Positions 38,201 through 45,286 of a stretch of 49,748 nt of DNA are shown piece after piece. A model generated the notes under the pieces. That model was not told where the DNA came from. It was given only the letters and a program-made list of their open reading frames with translations, and ran no database searches. Every line of letters begins with the position of its first letter. Positions within the stretch are counted from its first letter, which is position 1. This DNA comes from Alphaproteobacteria bacterium (GTDB lineage: Bacteria; Pseudomonadota; Alphaproteobacteria; Micropepsales; Micropepsaceae), in NCBI GenBank assembly GCA_019242275.1, contig JAFAVT010000021.1, positions 1 through 49,748 on the forward strand, written 5' to 3'. The translations under genes and the position numbers were made by a program.

Positions 38201-39050
38201 CCACCACCAGCGCCACGATGTTGAGATTGGGCGCCAGCGCCTGCAAATCATCTAGCGAAGCCGTCAGATCGGCCTCGCCGGTGACGCCATGAACATTCTG
38301 CCACGCCGTGCCGCCGGCGCCGTCATCGGCCGCCACGCCGGCCGTGGCATAGACAAACTCGCCGGCGCCGGGGATCAAGGCGACCGCCGTCAGCCGGTTT
38401 TCCAGACTGTCTTCGTCCAGCAGCGGGCGGAAGATTTCAAATTGCAATTGGGGGATGCGGTTGCCGAAATCGGCCAGCGCCATGTCCTCGAACACCACAT
38501 AGCAAAGCCCGCGATAAGCCGGCGCATTGGCCTCGCCTTCGATTTCCGCGATGGCGGGATCAGGCGCTTGCGTTTCGCTGCCGGAATGAAAGCGGTAGGC
38601 AAAGCGCGACAGGTCCAGCAGATTGCCGTTGGCCCACACCCGGCCGATGCGGGCGGCGACGCCTTCGCAAAGCCCGACGGCGAAAGAGATGGAGTAGGCA
38701 TAATCGGTTTGACTGACACTGCCGCCCTTGCCGCCTTGGGTGTTGGTGGTGGCGGTTTCGCGAAAGCGGCTAGCCCAGATCACCTGCCCGGCCAGGCGCA
38801 CCCGGCCATACACGGCGGCAACGGGCGCGCCTTCCTGCGAGGCCTGCAAGGACAGATCGGTCAATCGCGGGCCTTCGCGGCTGACATGGCGGCCGGGCGT
38901 GAGCGCGGCATCAATCTGCCCGCCCGCCAGGGCGCCCAAGGCGCCGCCGATCTGGGCGCCGGTGAGCGTGGCCCCCAGCACTGAAATGCCGTCGCCCAGC
39001 ACTGTTTTTTTTTTCGTGGAACCGCGAGCACCGAGAAGAAGAGAAGCCAT
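35241..39050 (-). CDS. GTA gp15-like tail tip/host-specificity protein with GTA TIM-barrel-like domain
   Basis: LGDGISVLGATLTGAQIGGALGALAGGQIDAAL; IVALVVGWFGDDLAAGSVAIRPGVE; ~1270 aa; ATG at 39050. Confidence 0.93.
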   Translation of the reverse strand: MASLLLGARGSTKKKTVLGDGISVLGATLTGAQIGGALGALAGGQIDAALTPGRHVSREGPRLTDLSLQASQEGAPVAAVYGRVRLAGQVIWASRFRETATTNTQGGKGGSVSQTDYAYSISFAVGLCEGVAARIGRVWANGNLLDLSRFAYRFHSGSETQAPDPAIAEIEGEANAPAYRGLCYVVFEDMALADFGNRIPQLQFEIFRPLLDEDSLENRLTAVALIPGAGEFVYATAGVAADDGAGGTAWQNVHGVTGEADLTASLDDLQALAPNLNIVALVVGWFGDDLAAGSVAIRPGVETLDKDTWPESWSVAGIMRADAHLISQVGGRPAFGGTPSDASVMAAIAELKRRGLRVLFYPFLFMDIAPGGDQPAYPWRGRIIPAAEDQTTAVADEVNSFFAGSWGWRRMVLHYAGLCAAAGGVDDFLIGSELVGLTRARSDAATYPAVTALKTLAADVRALVGPGTRISYGADWSEYNNHHTGGGAVRFNLDPLWADANINFIGLDNYLPLADWRDGEAHLDAAVVPSIYDPAYLKANIRGGEDYDWYYASDADRLSQTRTPITDGLGKQWVWRAKDLWGWWSNLHYDRPDGSESATPTAYVPQAKPIVFTELGCPALNKGANQPNVFYDPKSSESALPHFSDGARDDLMQRRFLEAHGAFWADAANNPVSTIYHAPMVERAHLWCWDARPFPWFPALGAVWGDAPNWQYGHWLNGRLGAVPLAALVAALCERAGFTNYDVSGLDGLVTGYAVSDIASARDALTPLADAFAFEAVESQGVLRFVMRGRAPAATLSQDQLVLPDDGAGFHLARAQESDLPGASRLSYVDGASDYAAASVVSRRLTGASLRVAASSLLLVMDEGQATAIGERLLQDAWVMRESAGFGLPPSHLKLEPADDVLLTVGGRQRRLRLTAIADAGARRIEAVATDPSLYIRSGPAALPRLRQNLVSPGRTLLLFLDLPWLTQGQNVAAPLVGAYADPWPGSVALMRSATGDNYTLDATLTKPCSFGVTTGDFWSGPAGHWDRVNRLNVKLTHGVLASASEEAVFGGANIVAVQNEDGGWEVLQFVSADLTGPGEYTLTQLRRGRRGSEMQMRGPVAAGARVVVLDDALKPLGLSMAEARLPFYYRWGPATRPVSDVSWQEARLSFEAAALVPLAPCYVRHRWEGGDLIITWLRRDRDPDSAHLTQRVMPMSESVERYDLEICDGVGAVVRSFAAVPQHAQRYDVGQQAADFPGGLPNPLIVNVYQLSSVLGRGRRKKEMLYVR

Positions 39051-39159
39051 GGGGGGAGTCCAAAAAAGAAAAGGGCGGCCGAAGCCGCCATTGCGAAGAA
39101 GAAATACGCTATACTGAACCGACTTCAGCGAGGGAGTTACCCGCCTGTCCGCCTGGAAA

Positions 39160-39584
39160 ATGCTTGGAAGCCTCGCGGCGACAATAGCGATGTTCCCTCT
39201 CTTGCTCACGCACGCGCAAGAGCCGACCGTGAAAGAGAAGATGTGCAGCGAAACCGCACTCCGTTGCGATCCGGAAAGAAAGTAGGACAGAGCAGAGAGA
39301 ACGACGAACTCTGCCGCCAGCGGCTTTGGAGCTGCCAGGACAGCGCTGTTCCCCTAGCCTACAGCGCAGCTGAATTACGCGTTATAGATCGCGCTTTTCG
39401 AATCTGGGCCACCCGCAATGACAAGCCCGTGCAATTTTTAAAAAGCTGGTATGCACCCGCCCTGATATATCTGCCAAACATGGTATGTGTTGGCTTCCAC
39501 GGATTCTTGGGGACTGACGGCGGAGAGTTGACGATGTGTTTTGATAAGGCAGGCGAAAAACTTGTGCTTGAGCACGCACGCTAG
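39160..39584 (+). pseudogene. Opposite-strand cargo gene: putative secreted Cys-rich protein, apparently frameshifted
   Basis: Frame 1 from ATG 39160: MLGSLAATIAMFPLLLTHAQEPTVKEKMCSETALRCDPERK*(TAG 39283-39285); +2 frame continues GQSRENDELCRQRLWSCQDSAVPLAYSAAELRVIDRAF... to 39584. Confidence 0.5.
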
Positions 39585-40039
39585 CCTCTAAGACGAAACA
39601 CCTCCACCAGCCTTGCCTGCCAGAAGCGCGACAACGGCTCTTCCCGTACCACCCGGTTCTGCCGCGCATGGATCAGGGTGAAGCCGCCTTCCTTTTCGCC
39701 CACGATGCCGCAATGGCGGGCGGGGCCGTGCGGGAGAAGGCGGAACAGCGCCACATCACCGCCCCGCATCGCCGCGCGCGGCACTTCGTTCAGATGCCGC
39801 GCCAGGCCGTCACGCAAGCGCTCACCGCTCCAGTCGGCGGCATAAGCTGGCACTGCTTCCGGCTCGGCACCGAACAATTCGCGCCACACCCCGCGCACCA
39901 GCCCTAAGCAATCGCAGCCCACACCTTTCACACTAGCCTTATGCGCGAAAGGGGTGCCGATCCAGCCCCGCGCCGCGGCGACAATATCGCTGGCCTCATG
40001 CTTCGTCCCTCGACAGGCTCGGGATGAGGGGCTCAGCAT
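39581..40039 (-). CDS. GTA gp14-like NlpC/P60 peptidase
   Basis: ARGWIGTPFAHKASVKGVGCDCLGLVRGVWRELFG; HCGIV; ATG at 40039 lies in an R3 repeat. Confidence 0.85.
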   Translation of the reverse strand: MLSPSSRACRGTKHEASDIVAAARGWIGTPFAHKASVKGVGCDCLGLVRGVWRELFGAEPEAVPAYAADWSGERLRDGLARHLNEVPRAAMRGGDVALFRLLPHGPARHCGIVGEKEGGFTLIHARQNRVVREEPLSRFWQARLVEVFRLRG

Positions 40040-40176
40040 GAGGGTGAGGGCGGAAGATGCGAAAGGTCCGGTGGACCTGTCGCCCGCCCGAACGCCGCAG
40101 CGGCGCGCGACCAAGCGCGACGCGAGGCCGGGAATATTTTCAACATCCTCACCCTGAGCTTGTCGAAGGGTGAGAG
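39994..40176. repeat. R3-family composite repeat, inverted copy of 43689-43867
   Basis: ~100-bp core GGCGGAAGATGCGAAAGGTCCGGTGGACC...CGCCCGCCCGAACGCCGCAGCGGCGCGCGACCAAGCGCGACGCGAGGCCGGGAATATTTTC shared in reverse complement. Confidence 0.9.
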
Positions 40177-40187
40177 CGCAAGCGTCT

Positions 40188-41069
40188 TCAATTGTCATAC
40201 CGGCTGCCGCCATCCCGCTTCTGGTCCGCCGCCGGCGCCGCCACCACGGAATCATTGCCCGGCATGTGGGGAAAGCCCCGAAAGTTGACGCCATTGCCGA
40301 ACCGGTCGCGGCAAGTGGCAAAGCTTTTGTCGCAGCCGGGCGTGATCGTAAAACCATCGCCCGTGCCCACGGCCGTGCTCATCGCCTGCCACAGTTCGAG
40401 CGTGACGACGCCGCCGCCGGCGCTGTGGCGCTTGACCTCCGCCGCCCGCCCTTGATTGGCGCCGCCGGTGAAGAGCAGCTTGCCGCCGGTGAAATCACCG
40501 GCCGCGGCACCCTCCAGCCCGCTCACCGTAAAGCGGCGGGCATCGAAAACGCTGGCGACGGTGCCGCTTATCGGCGTCAGCGTCACACCGCAGCGCCCAT
40601 CGCCCAGATCGGCGTCGCACAGCCCGCTAAAGGCGCGCCCTGTCTTCTGGTTCAGCGCCTGCGCCAGGCCCCGCAGTTCCGCCTGAAAGGCGCTGCCCTG
40701 GCGCGTCACCTCGCCCAGCGTGCCCGATTTCATCAGCACGCGCTGGCTCACATCCTGCCAGTTGACGCGCCAAAGCTGGAAACCGGCATTGTCGTAAAGC
40801 CCGGCCGCCAGATCGTCTTCATTCAGCGTCGCCGACGACAGCGCGCCCGACAGGTTGAGATTGTCCACCGCCAGACCCAGTGCCGATTGCACTTCGCCGG
40901 CGGCAAAGCCGGTCGCGGCTTCGTAAGCGACGCCGTCGAAGGAAAGCGCGCGATCATGGTCGGTAAAACCCAGCACGGTGCCGTCGCCGCGGTTCAGCCG
41001 CCAGCACCAGCACAGGGTTGTGGCGCCGCTGCCCAGATGATCCTGCAGGCCGGGAGGAAGCGTTTTCAT
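40188..41069 (-). CDS. GTA gp13-like protein (DUF2163)
   Basis: MKTLPPGLQDHLGSGATTLCWCWRLNRGDGTVLGFTDHDRALSFDGVAYEA; ATG at 41069. Confidence 0.92.
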   Translation of the reverse strand: MKTLPPGLQDHLGSGATTLCWCWRLNRGDGTVLGFTDHDRALSFDGVAYEAATGFAAGEVQSALGLAVDNLNLSGALSSATLNEDDLAAGLYDNAGFQLWRVNWQDVSQRVLMKSGTLGEVTRQGSAFQAELRGLAQALNQKTGRAFSGLCDADLGDGRCGVTLTPISGTVASVFDARRFTVSGLEGAAAGDFTGGKLLFTGGANQGRAAEVKRHSAGGGVVTLELWQAMSTAVGTGDGFTITPGCDKSFATCRDRFGNGVNFRGFPHMPGNDSVVAAPAADQKRDGGSRYDN

Positions 41070-41096
41070 GTTTATGTCCTGGCCAATTCCCCAATT

Positions 41097-41222
41097 GTCA
41101 TCCCGTGCGCGGCGCAGCGTGTAACGGTGCGCCGCAGACACGGGACCCATCGAGCAAGCGGCACAATGGGTCCCGGGTCTGCACCGCATCACTTCGTGCT
41201 GCGGTGCGCCCGGGATGACAAG
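41097..41222. repeat. R1-family repeat between gp12 and gp13
   Basis: GTCATCCCGTGCGCGGCGCAGCGTGTAACGGTGCGCCGCAGACACGGGACCC...GGGTCCCGGGTCTGCACC...CGGGATGACAA. Confidence 0.85.
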
Positions 41223-41227
41223 TTGGG

Positions 41228-41860
41228 TTAGAGCAAAATCTCCACCAGCGGAATCGAAGCCACTTCGCCGGCGGAGAAGCCGGCCAGATTGACCGAAAGC
41301 GTGTCGCTGTCGAAGCGTACCGGCGTGTCGAACAAAAATCCCGCCGTCAGCACGGCGCCAATGGCGGGCGCGCCGGCGAAGGTGACAAGGCCGGTGGCGG
41401 CATCCACGGCAAAGCCGCCGCTCAGCGCCGCGCCATTCACCGCCACCTTCACGCTGCCCGCCACCGGCTTTAAGATGTCGCGCACATAGGCCGCCGCGGT
41501 GTCGGCGTAAGCCTTGCGCAACTGGAACACCCGCGTCACCCCGTCGCCCATGCCCAGCCCCTGGTCGGTGGCAGAAGGCATGGCGGCGGGGGCGCAGCTT
41601 TTGCAGTCGGCAAAATCCTTGAAGCGGAAGCCATAGAGCCGCCCCATCCGCGCCTCGAAAAAGGCGATTACGGCGGCAAGGTCATCGAGGGTGCGCACCC
41701 CCGATCCCACGTCATAGCGCCGGCGCGAGGCCGCCCACACCGCATTGCGCTCCTCATGGCCGCTGCCCAGGGTGACGATCTCGGTCCTGCGCCCCGGTCC
41801 GCCGGTGGAATGAAAGGCAATGGCCAGCGGAAAGCTGACCTCGTGGAAGTTGGCGGGCAT
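41228..41860 (-). CDS. GTA gp12-like protein (DUF2460)
   Basis: FHEVSFPLAIAFHSTGGPGRRTEIVTLGSGHEERNAVWAASRRRYDVGSGVRTLDDLAAVIAFFEARMGRLYGFRFKDFAD. Confidence 0.93.
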   Translation of the reverse strand: MPANFHEVSFPLAIAFHSTGGPGRRTEIVTLGSGHEERNAVWAASRRRYDVGSGVRTLDDLAAVIAFFEARMGRLYGFRFKDFADCKSCAPAAMPSATDQGLGMGDGVTRVFQLRKAYADTAAAYVRDILKPVAGSVKVAVNGAALSGGFAVDAATGLVTFAGAPAIGAVLTAGFLFDTPVRFDSDTLSVNLAGFSAGEVASIPLVEILL

Positions 41861-41880
41861 TTGGAGTATTCTCTGTTGCT

Positions 41881-42135
41881 ATGGTTGTTGAACCGAAGCA
41901 GCGTGAAATCTGGTTCCAGGCTTGCCGAACTGGTCGGCTACCGCTCTACAGAACTTCCACATGTCACTGGAAGGGCTGGGCTATGACAGGGGTGGCCTGC
42001 GTGATTGCGGCTGTGATCCTTTTCGGCGTGGACACGATGCACTTGGATCCGATGTGGCAGCCCATTGGGATCGGCTTACTGCTATTCATCTTCTGGCTCA
42101 TTGCGCGGCGGCATTTGGAATATGTTGATCGTTGA
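41881..42135 (+). CDS. Opposite-strand cargo: small membrane protein
   Basis: 84-aa ORF, YRTSTCHWKGWAMTGVACVIAAVILFGVD...IGIGLLLFIFWLIARRHLEYVDR; abuts the next ORF (TGA-ATG). Confidence 0.55.
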   Translation: MVVEPKQREIWFQACRTGRLPLYRTSTCHWKGWAMTGVACVIAAVILFGVDTMHLDPMWQPIGIGLLLFIFWLIARRHLEYVDR

Positions 42136-42429
42136 ATGATCGTCACACATTCCGCTGTCCGCTGTCTTCGCCTCGCGGGTGTTCTTGTGATCGGGCTGTT
42201 GGCCGGTTGCCTTCATCCGACGCAGGAAGAGACCGACATCATCGCCCAGGCAAAGGAAAAGTGCCCAAACCTCTTTCCTTACCCTGCTTCCGACTATCTC
42301 GCCTCACATGAGGAGGGCGGCTGGAAAATCCGGCACAAGACGTACACAAACGGATATCTTTTGATTGACGCCGCCCACCCCGTAACCGAATGCCACGAGG
42401 TGATCGGTGACCTGATCGAAACCTGGTAA
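42136..42429 (+). CDS. Opposite-strand cargo: small lipoprotein
   Basis: LAGVLVIGLLAGC lipobox; 97 aa. Confidence 0.6.
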   Translation: MIVTHSAVRCLRLAGVLVIGLLAGCLHPTQEETDIIAQAKEKCPNLFPYPASDYLASHEEGGWKIRHKTYTNGYLLIDAAHPVTECHEVIGDLIETW

Positions 42430-42444
42430 GGTGCCGCCCTAAAG

Positions 42445-42486
42445 ATTCCGCTGCCCCTGTCCCACCGCCTTGGCCAGCAGCGCCGC
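42445..42486. repeat. Duplicated 3' end of gp11 (direct repeat of 42647-42688)
   Basis: ATTCCGCTGCCCCTGtCCCACCGCCTTGGcCAGCAGCGCCGC, 2 mismatches in 42 bp; both copies encode ...AKAVGQGQRNL-stop on the minus strand. Confidence 0.9.
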
Positions 42487-42498
42487 ACATCTCATCTT

Positions 42499-42621
42499 GT
42501 CATCCCGTGCGCGGCGCAGCATGCAATGATGCGCCGCAGACACGGGACCCATCGTGCCGCTTGTTAAATGGGTCCCGCATCTGCGATGCACCGCTACGCG
42601 CTGCATCGCGCGCGGGATGAC
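42499..42621. repeat. R1-family repeat between the two gp11 3'-end copies
   Basis: GTCATCCCGTGCGCGGCGCAGCATGCAATGATGCGCCGCAGACACGGGACCC...GGGTCCC...GCGGGATGACA. Confidence 0.85.
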
Positions 42622-42640
42622 AGTTGGTGCTTCAATCGCA

Positions 42641-43165
42641 TCATAAATTCCGCTGCCCCTGCCCCACCGCCTTGGCAAGCAGCGCCGCCACCTGGGACCT
42701 CGACTTGAGAAAGCTCTGCGCATCCGGCGTGGTGATGTTCACCGTCACCGTCGGGCGCACCGGTGACAGATTGGCGTTGCTGGTGATGGCGCCGTTGCCG
42801 GCCGGGGTGAAAAGTTCGGGGCCCTGTTCGCCCACCAGATAGCTTTGCCCCGCCGCCACCGGCCCGCCGATGGCGCGGGCGCCGGCAATGGGCAGCAGCG
42901 CATCCGCCACCGATCCCAGCAGGCTTTCAATCGGCTGGGCGATGAACTGGCGGGCGGCGATGCGGTCGAAATCGGCCAGGATCGAGGCGGTGAGCTGGCT
43001 CATCGAGGCGCGGCCCGAGACGGCGGCGCGGGCAATGCTGTTCGACACCGCATCAAAGCTGCGGTTCACCGCGCTTTCGATGCCGGCGGCGGCGCTGCCA
43101 ACCGTGCCGGCGAAATCGGCCAGGTCCTCAGCCGCGGCGGCCAAGGGTTTGCGTGTGTTAGCCAT
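42641..43165 (-). CDS. GTA gp11-like (short tail tape measure)
   Basis: MANTRKPLAAAAEDLADFAGTVGSAAAGIESAVNRSFDAV...GPVAAGQSYLVGEQGPELFTPAGNGAI. Confidence 0.8.
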   Translation of the reverse strand: MANTRKPLAAAAEDLADFAGTVGSAAAGIESAVNRSFDAVSNSIARAAVSGRASMSQLTASILADFDRIAARQFIAQPIESLLGSVADALLPIAGARAIGGPVAAGQSYLVGEQGPELFTPAGNGAITSNANLSPVRPTVTVNITTPDAQSFLKSRSQVAALLAKAVGQGQRNL

Positions 43166-43304
43166 GGTTGGTGTCCGGATGCTGCATCATCAACTGGTCA
43201 AGGGCGCCGCGGCCGAGCGACGGCGGCGCGGGAAAGCGCGCTTCACACAGCGCCCGCCATTCCGGCAGCGACAGGGCCCAAAAATCGCGGGGTGAAAGAC
43301 CCAT
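43158..43304 (-). CDS. GTA gp10.1-like tail assembly chaperone (short ORF)
   Basis: MGLSPRDFWALSLPEWRALCEARFPAPPSLGRGALDQLMMQHPDTNHG*; ATG overlaps the gp10 stop; GTG start at 43307 also possible; not in the ORF track as such. Confidence 0.75.
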   Translation of the reverse strand: MGLSPRDFWALSLPEWRALCEARFPAPPSLGRGALDQLMMQHPDTNHG

Positions 43305-43675
43305 CACGCCGAGACCGATGCCGACGAGGCGCTGCCAGCAAAAGGGCGGCCTTCCCGCCCCTCCGCTGCTGTGGGCGCCGCAAGACCGGCATTCTCGAAC
43401 GCTGCCGTCACGGCGCTGACCAGTTCGCCCAGGTCACATTCCAGCCGCAACACCTCGGCCGGACACAGGTCATGGCCGCCGCCCCGCAGCAGCGCCGCCG
43501 CCACAATGGCAAGATCGCCGGCCCGTGCCTGCTTCAGACGCGCCGCCACGCCGGCCAGATCCTCCAGCCCCAGCCCGCTTTCGATTTCCGCCAGGGCGCC
43601 CAGCGTCAGCAGCAAGCGATATTGCCGCCCACCCGCTTTCAGCGCCGCTTCACCGCGAATCTTGTTCACCATCAT
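43304..43675 (-). CDS. GTA gp10-like protein (tail chaperone/GTA family)
   Basis: NKIRGEAALKAGGRQYRLLLTLGALAEIESGLGLEDLAGVAARL; position between major tail protein and gp10.1. Confidence 0.88.
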   Translation of the reverse strand: MMVNKIRGEAALKAGGRQYRLLLTLGALAEIESGLGLEDLAGVAARLKQARAGDLAIVAAALLRGGGHDLCPAEVLRLECDLGELVSAVTAAFENAGLAAPTAAEGREGRPFAGSASSASVSA

Positions 43676-43688
43676 GCACCTCTCTTCT

Positions 43689-43867
43689 CACCCTTCGTCC
43701 CTCGACAAGCTCGGGATGAGGGCTCAGGGTGAGGAAATGAAAATATTCCCGGCCTCGCGTCGCGCTTGGTCGCGCGCCGCTGCGGCGTTCGGGCGGGCGA
43801 ATGGTCCACCGGACCTTTCGCATCTTCCGCCCTCACCCTCATGCTGAGCTTGTCGAAGCATGAGGGT
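43689..43867. repeat. R3-family composite repeat between major tail protein and gp10
   Basis: Reverse-complement match to 39994-40176; arms CTCACCCTTCG...GGGTGAGG and CCTCATGCTGAGCTTGTCGAAGCATGAGG. Confidence 0.9.
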
Positions 43868-43873
43868 GTGCGC

Positions 43874-44287
43874 CTAGATTGCTGTAAAGCTGAGCGCGCC
43901 GGCCGAGGCCAGCGACAGGGAAATCTTCACTTCGCCGTCATGCGGCCCGTCATATTGCAGCGCCGTCAGCCGGAACGGGCCCTCAACCGTGCCGAAACTG
44001 GGGATCACCACCTGCCAGTTGGGCGCGCTGCCGGCGAAGAAGGCGCCGCGCAGCGCCGCATCCGACGCCGCATCCTTGAAGACGCCGGCGCCCGAGAGCG
44101 TGGCGCTTTTCACCCCGCCCGCCATCAGCTCGCGCCAGCCATCGGCGGAATCGGCGTTGGTGACGTCAATGCTGCCGGCATTGAAGGCCAGCGTCTTGGC
44201 CTTGAGGCCGGCGATGGTGGTGAAGACTTCCGGCTCGGCGCCGTCGCCGATCTTCAGCAACAAATCGCGGCCGCGTTGGGTGGTCAT
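43874..44287 (-). CDS. GTA gp9-like major tail protein
   Basis: MTTQRGRDLLLKIGDGAEPEVFTTIAGLKAKTLAFNAGSIDVTNADSADGWRELMAGG; ATG at 44287. Confidence 0.92.
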   Translation of the reverse strand: MTTQRGRDLLLKIGDGAEPEVFTTIAGLKAKTLAFNAGSIDVTNADSADGWRELMAGGVKSATLSGAGVFKDAASDAALRGAFFAGSAPNWQVVIPSFGTVEGPFRLTALQYDGPHDGEVKISLSLASAGALSFTAI

Positions 44288-44326
44288 AGGGGACTCCTGA
44301 AGGAAAATGCAGCAACTGTCCCACCT

Positions 44327-44459
44327 GTCATCCCCGGCGAGCATCGCATCGCAGATGCGGTGCGAGGGAAGGGGAGCCAGGGGTCGAAACGAATTAGGTG
44401 TCGAAAGTCTGGGTCCCCTTCCCTCACCGCGCTAACGCGCGGTTCGCCGGGGATGACAA
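44327..44459. repeat. R2-family repeat between gp6 and gp9
   Basis: GTCATCCCCGGCGAGCATCGC...GGGGAGCCAG...CTGGGTCCCCTTCCCTCACCGCGCTAACGCGCGGTTCGCCGGGGATGACAA. Confidence 0.88.
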
Positions 44460-44466
44460 GCGGGGC

Positions 44467-45009
44467 TTAAAGACGCATCACCCGATACGGCGCCAGCAGG
44501 GCCAGCGCATTGTCGGGCGTGGGCACCACATCGCCACCGCGATGTTCATAGAGCGTGGAAATGATTTGCAGGATCGCTTGGCTGATCGGCGACGGCACAT
44601 CGCCGGCATCGCCATAGCCGGCGGTAAAGGCGATGGCGACGGCATTGATGGGCCGCAGATTAAACGGCATTGTTTTCAGCAGCAGCCGCGAACCGGGCAT
44701 ATCCACCGTGTAGTCGCCGCTGCTCAGCACCGTGGCGCCATCATCGGGCGCATAGACCGTCACAGAAGAAACGTCTTGTAGCGGCGGTAGCGGGATGGCG
44801 ATGCACGATGCAGCGTGGTCCCGCCACAGCGTCCAATGTTGGGTGACAAAGGCGCGGCCGGTATGGGCCTCCGCCCGCGCCCGCGCCGCCGGAATCAGCG
44901 ACGCAATCAGGTCATCCTCATCAGCGCCGCTTTCCACCCGCAGCCAGGCCTTGGCTTCAGCCAGCGTCACCGGCTTGGTCGCAGGCGGGGTGGTCAGTTC
45001 AAGGGACAT
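44467..45009 (-). CDS. GTA gp6-like head-tail connector
   Basis: MSLELTTPPATKPVTLAEAKAWLRVESGADEDDLIASLIPAARARAEAHTGRAFVTQHWTL; ATG at 45009. Confidence 0.92.
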   Translation of the reverse strand: MSLELTTPPATKPVTLAEAKAWLRVESGADEDDLIASLIPAARARAEAHTGRAFVTQHWTLWRDHAASCIAIPLPPLQDVSSVTVYAPDDGATVLSSGDYTVDMPGSRLLLKTMPFNLRPINAVAIAFTAGYGDAGDVPSPISQAILQIISTLYEHRGGDVVPTPDNALALLAPYRVMRL

Positions 45010-45034
45010 GGATGTTTTCCCGTTGCACCTCATT

Positions 45035-45163
45035 GTCATCCCCGGCGAGCATCGCGGGAGCGATGCGAGGGAAGGGGACCCAGACTGTTGAAATGCGTTA
45101 GGTGTCGAAAGCCTGGTTCCCCTTCCCTCACCGCGCTAACGCGCGGTTCGCCGGGGATGACAA
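45035..45163. repeat. R2-family repeat between capsid and gp6
   Basis: Near-identical to 44327-44459. Confidence 0.88.
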
Positions 45164-45286
45164 GGTGGAGCGCTACGAATTCCAGAGGCCGTCCTCCCCT
45201 TCGTGCGCGCAAGCGCACAGGAAGGGGAGGTGCCCGTAGCTGGCCAGGCGAAGCCGATTAAGCCAGCGAAGGGCGGAGGGGTTCAC

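Noticed and set aside
33572-38255. + strand ORFs (511, 349, 643 aa) opposite tail fibre and gp15
   Set aside because: Antisense shadows; the minus-strand frames encode clear phage/GTA domains.
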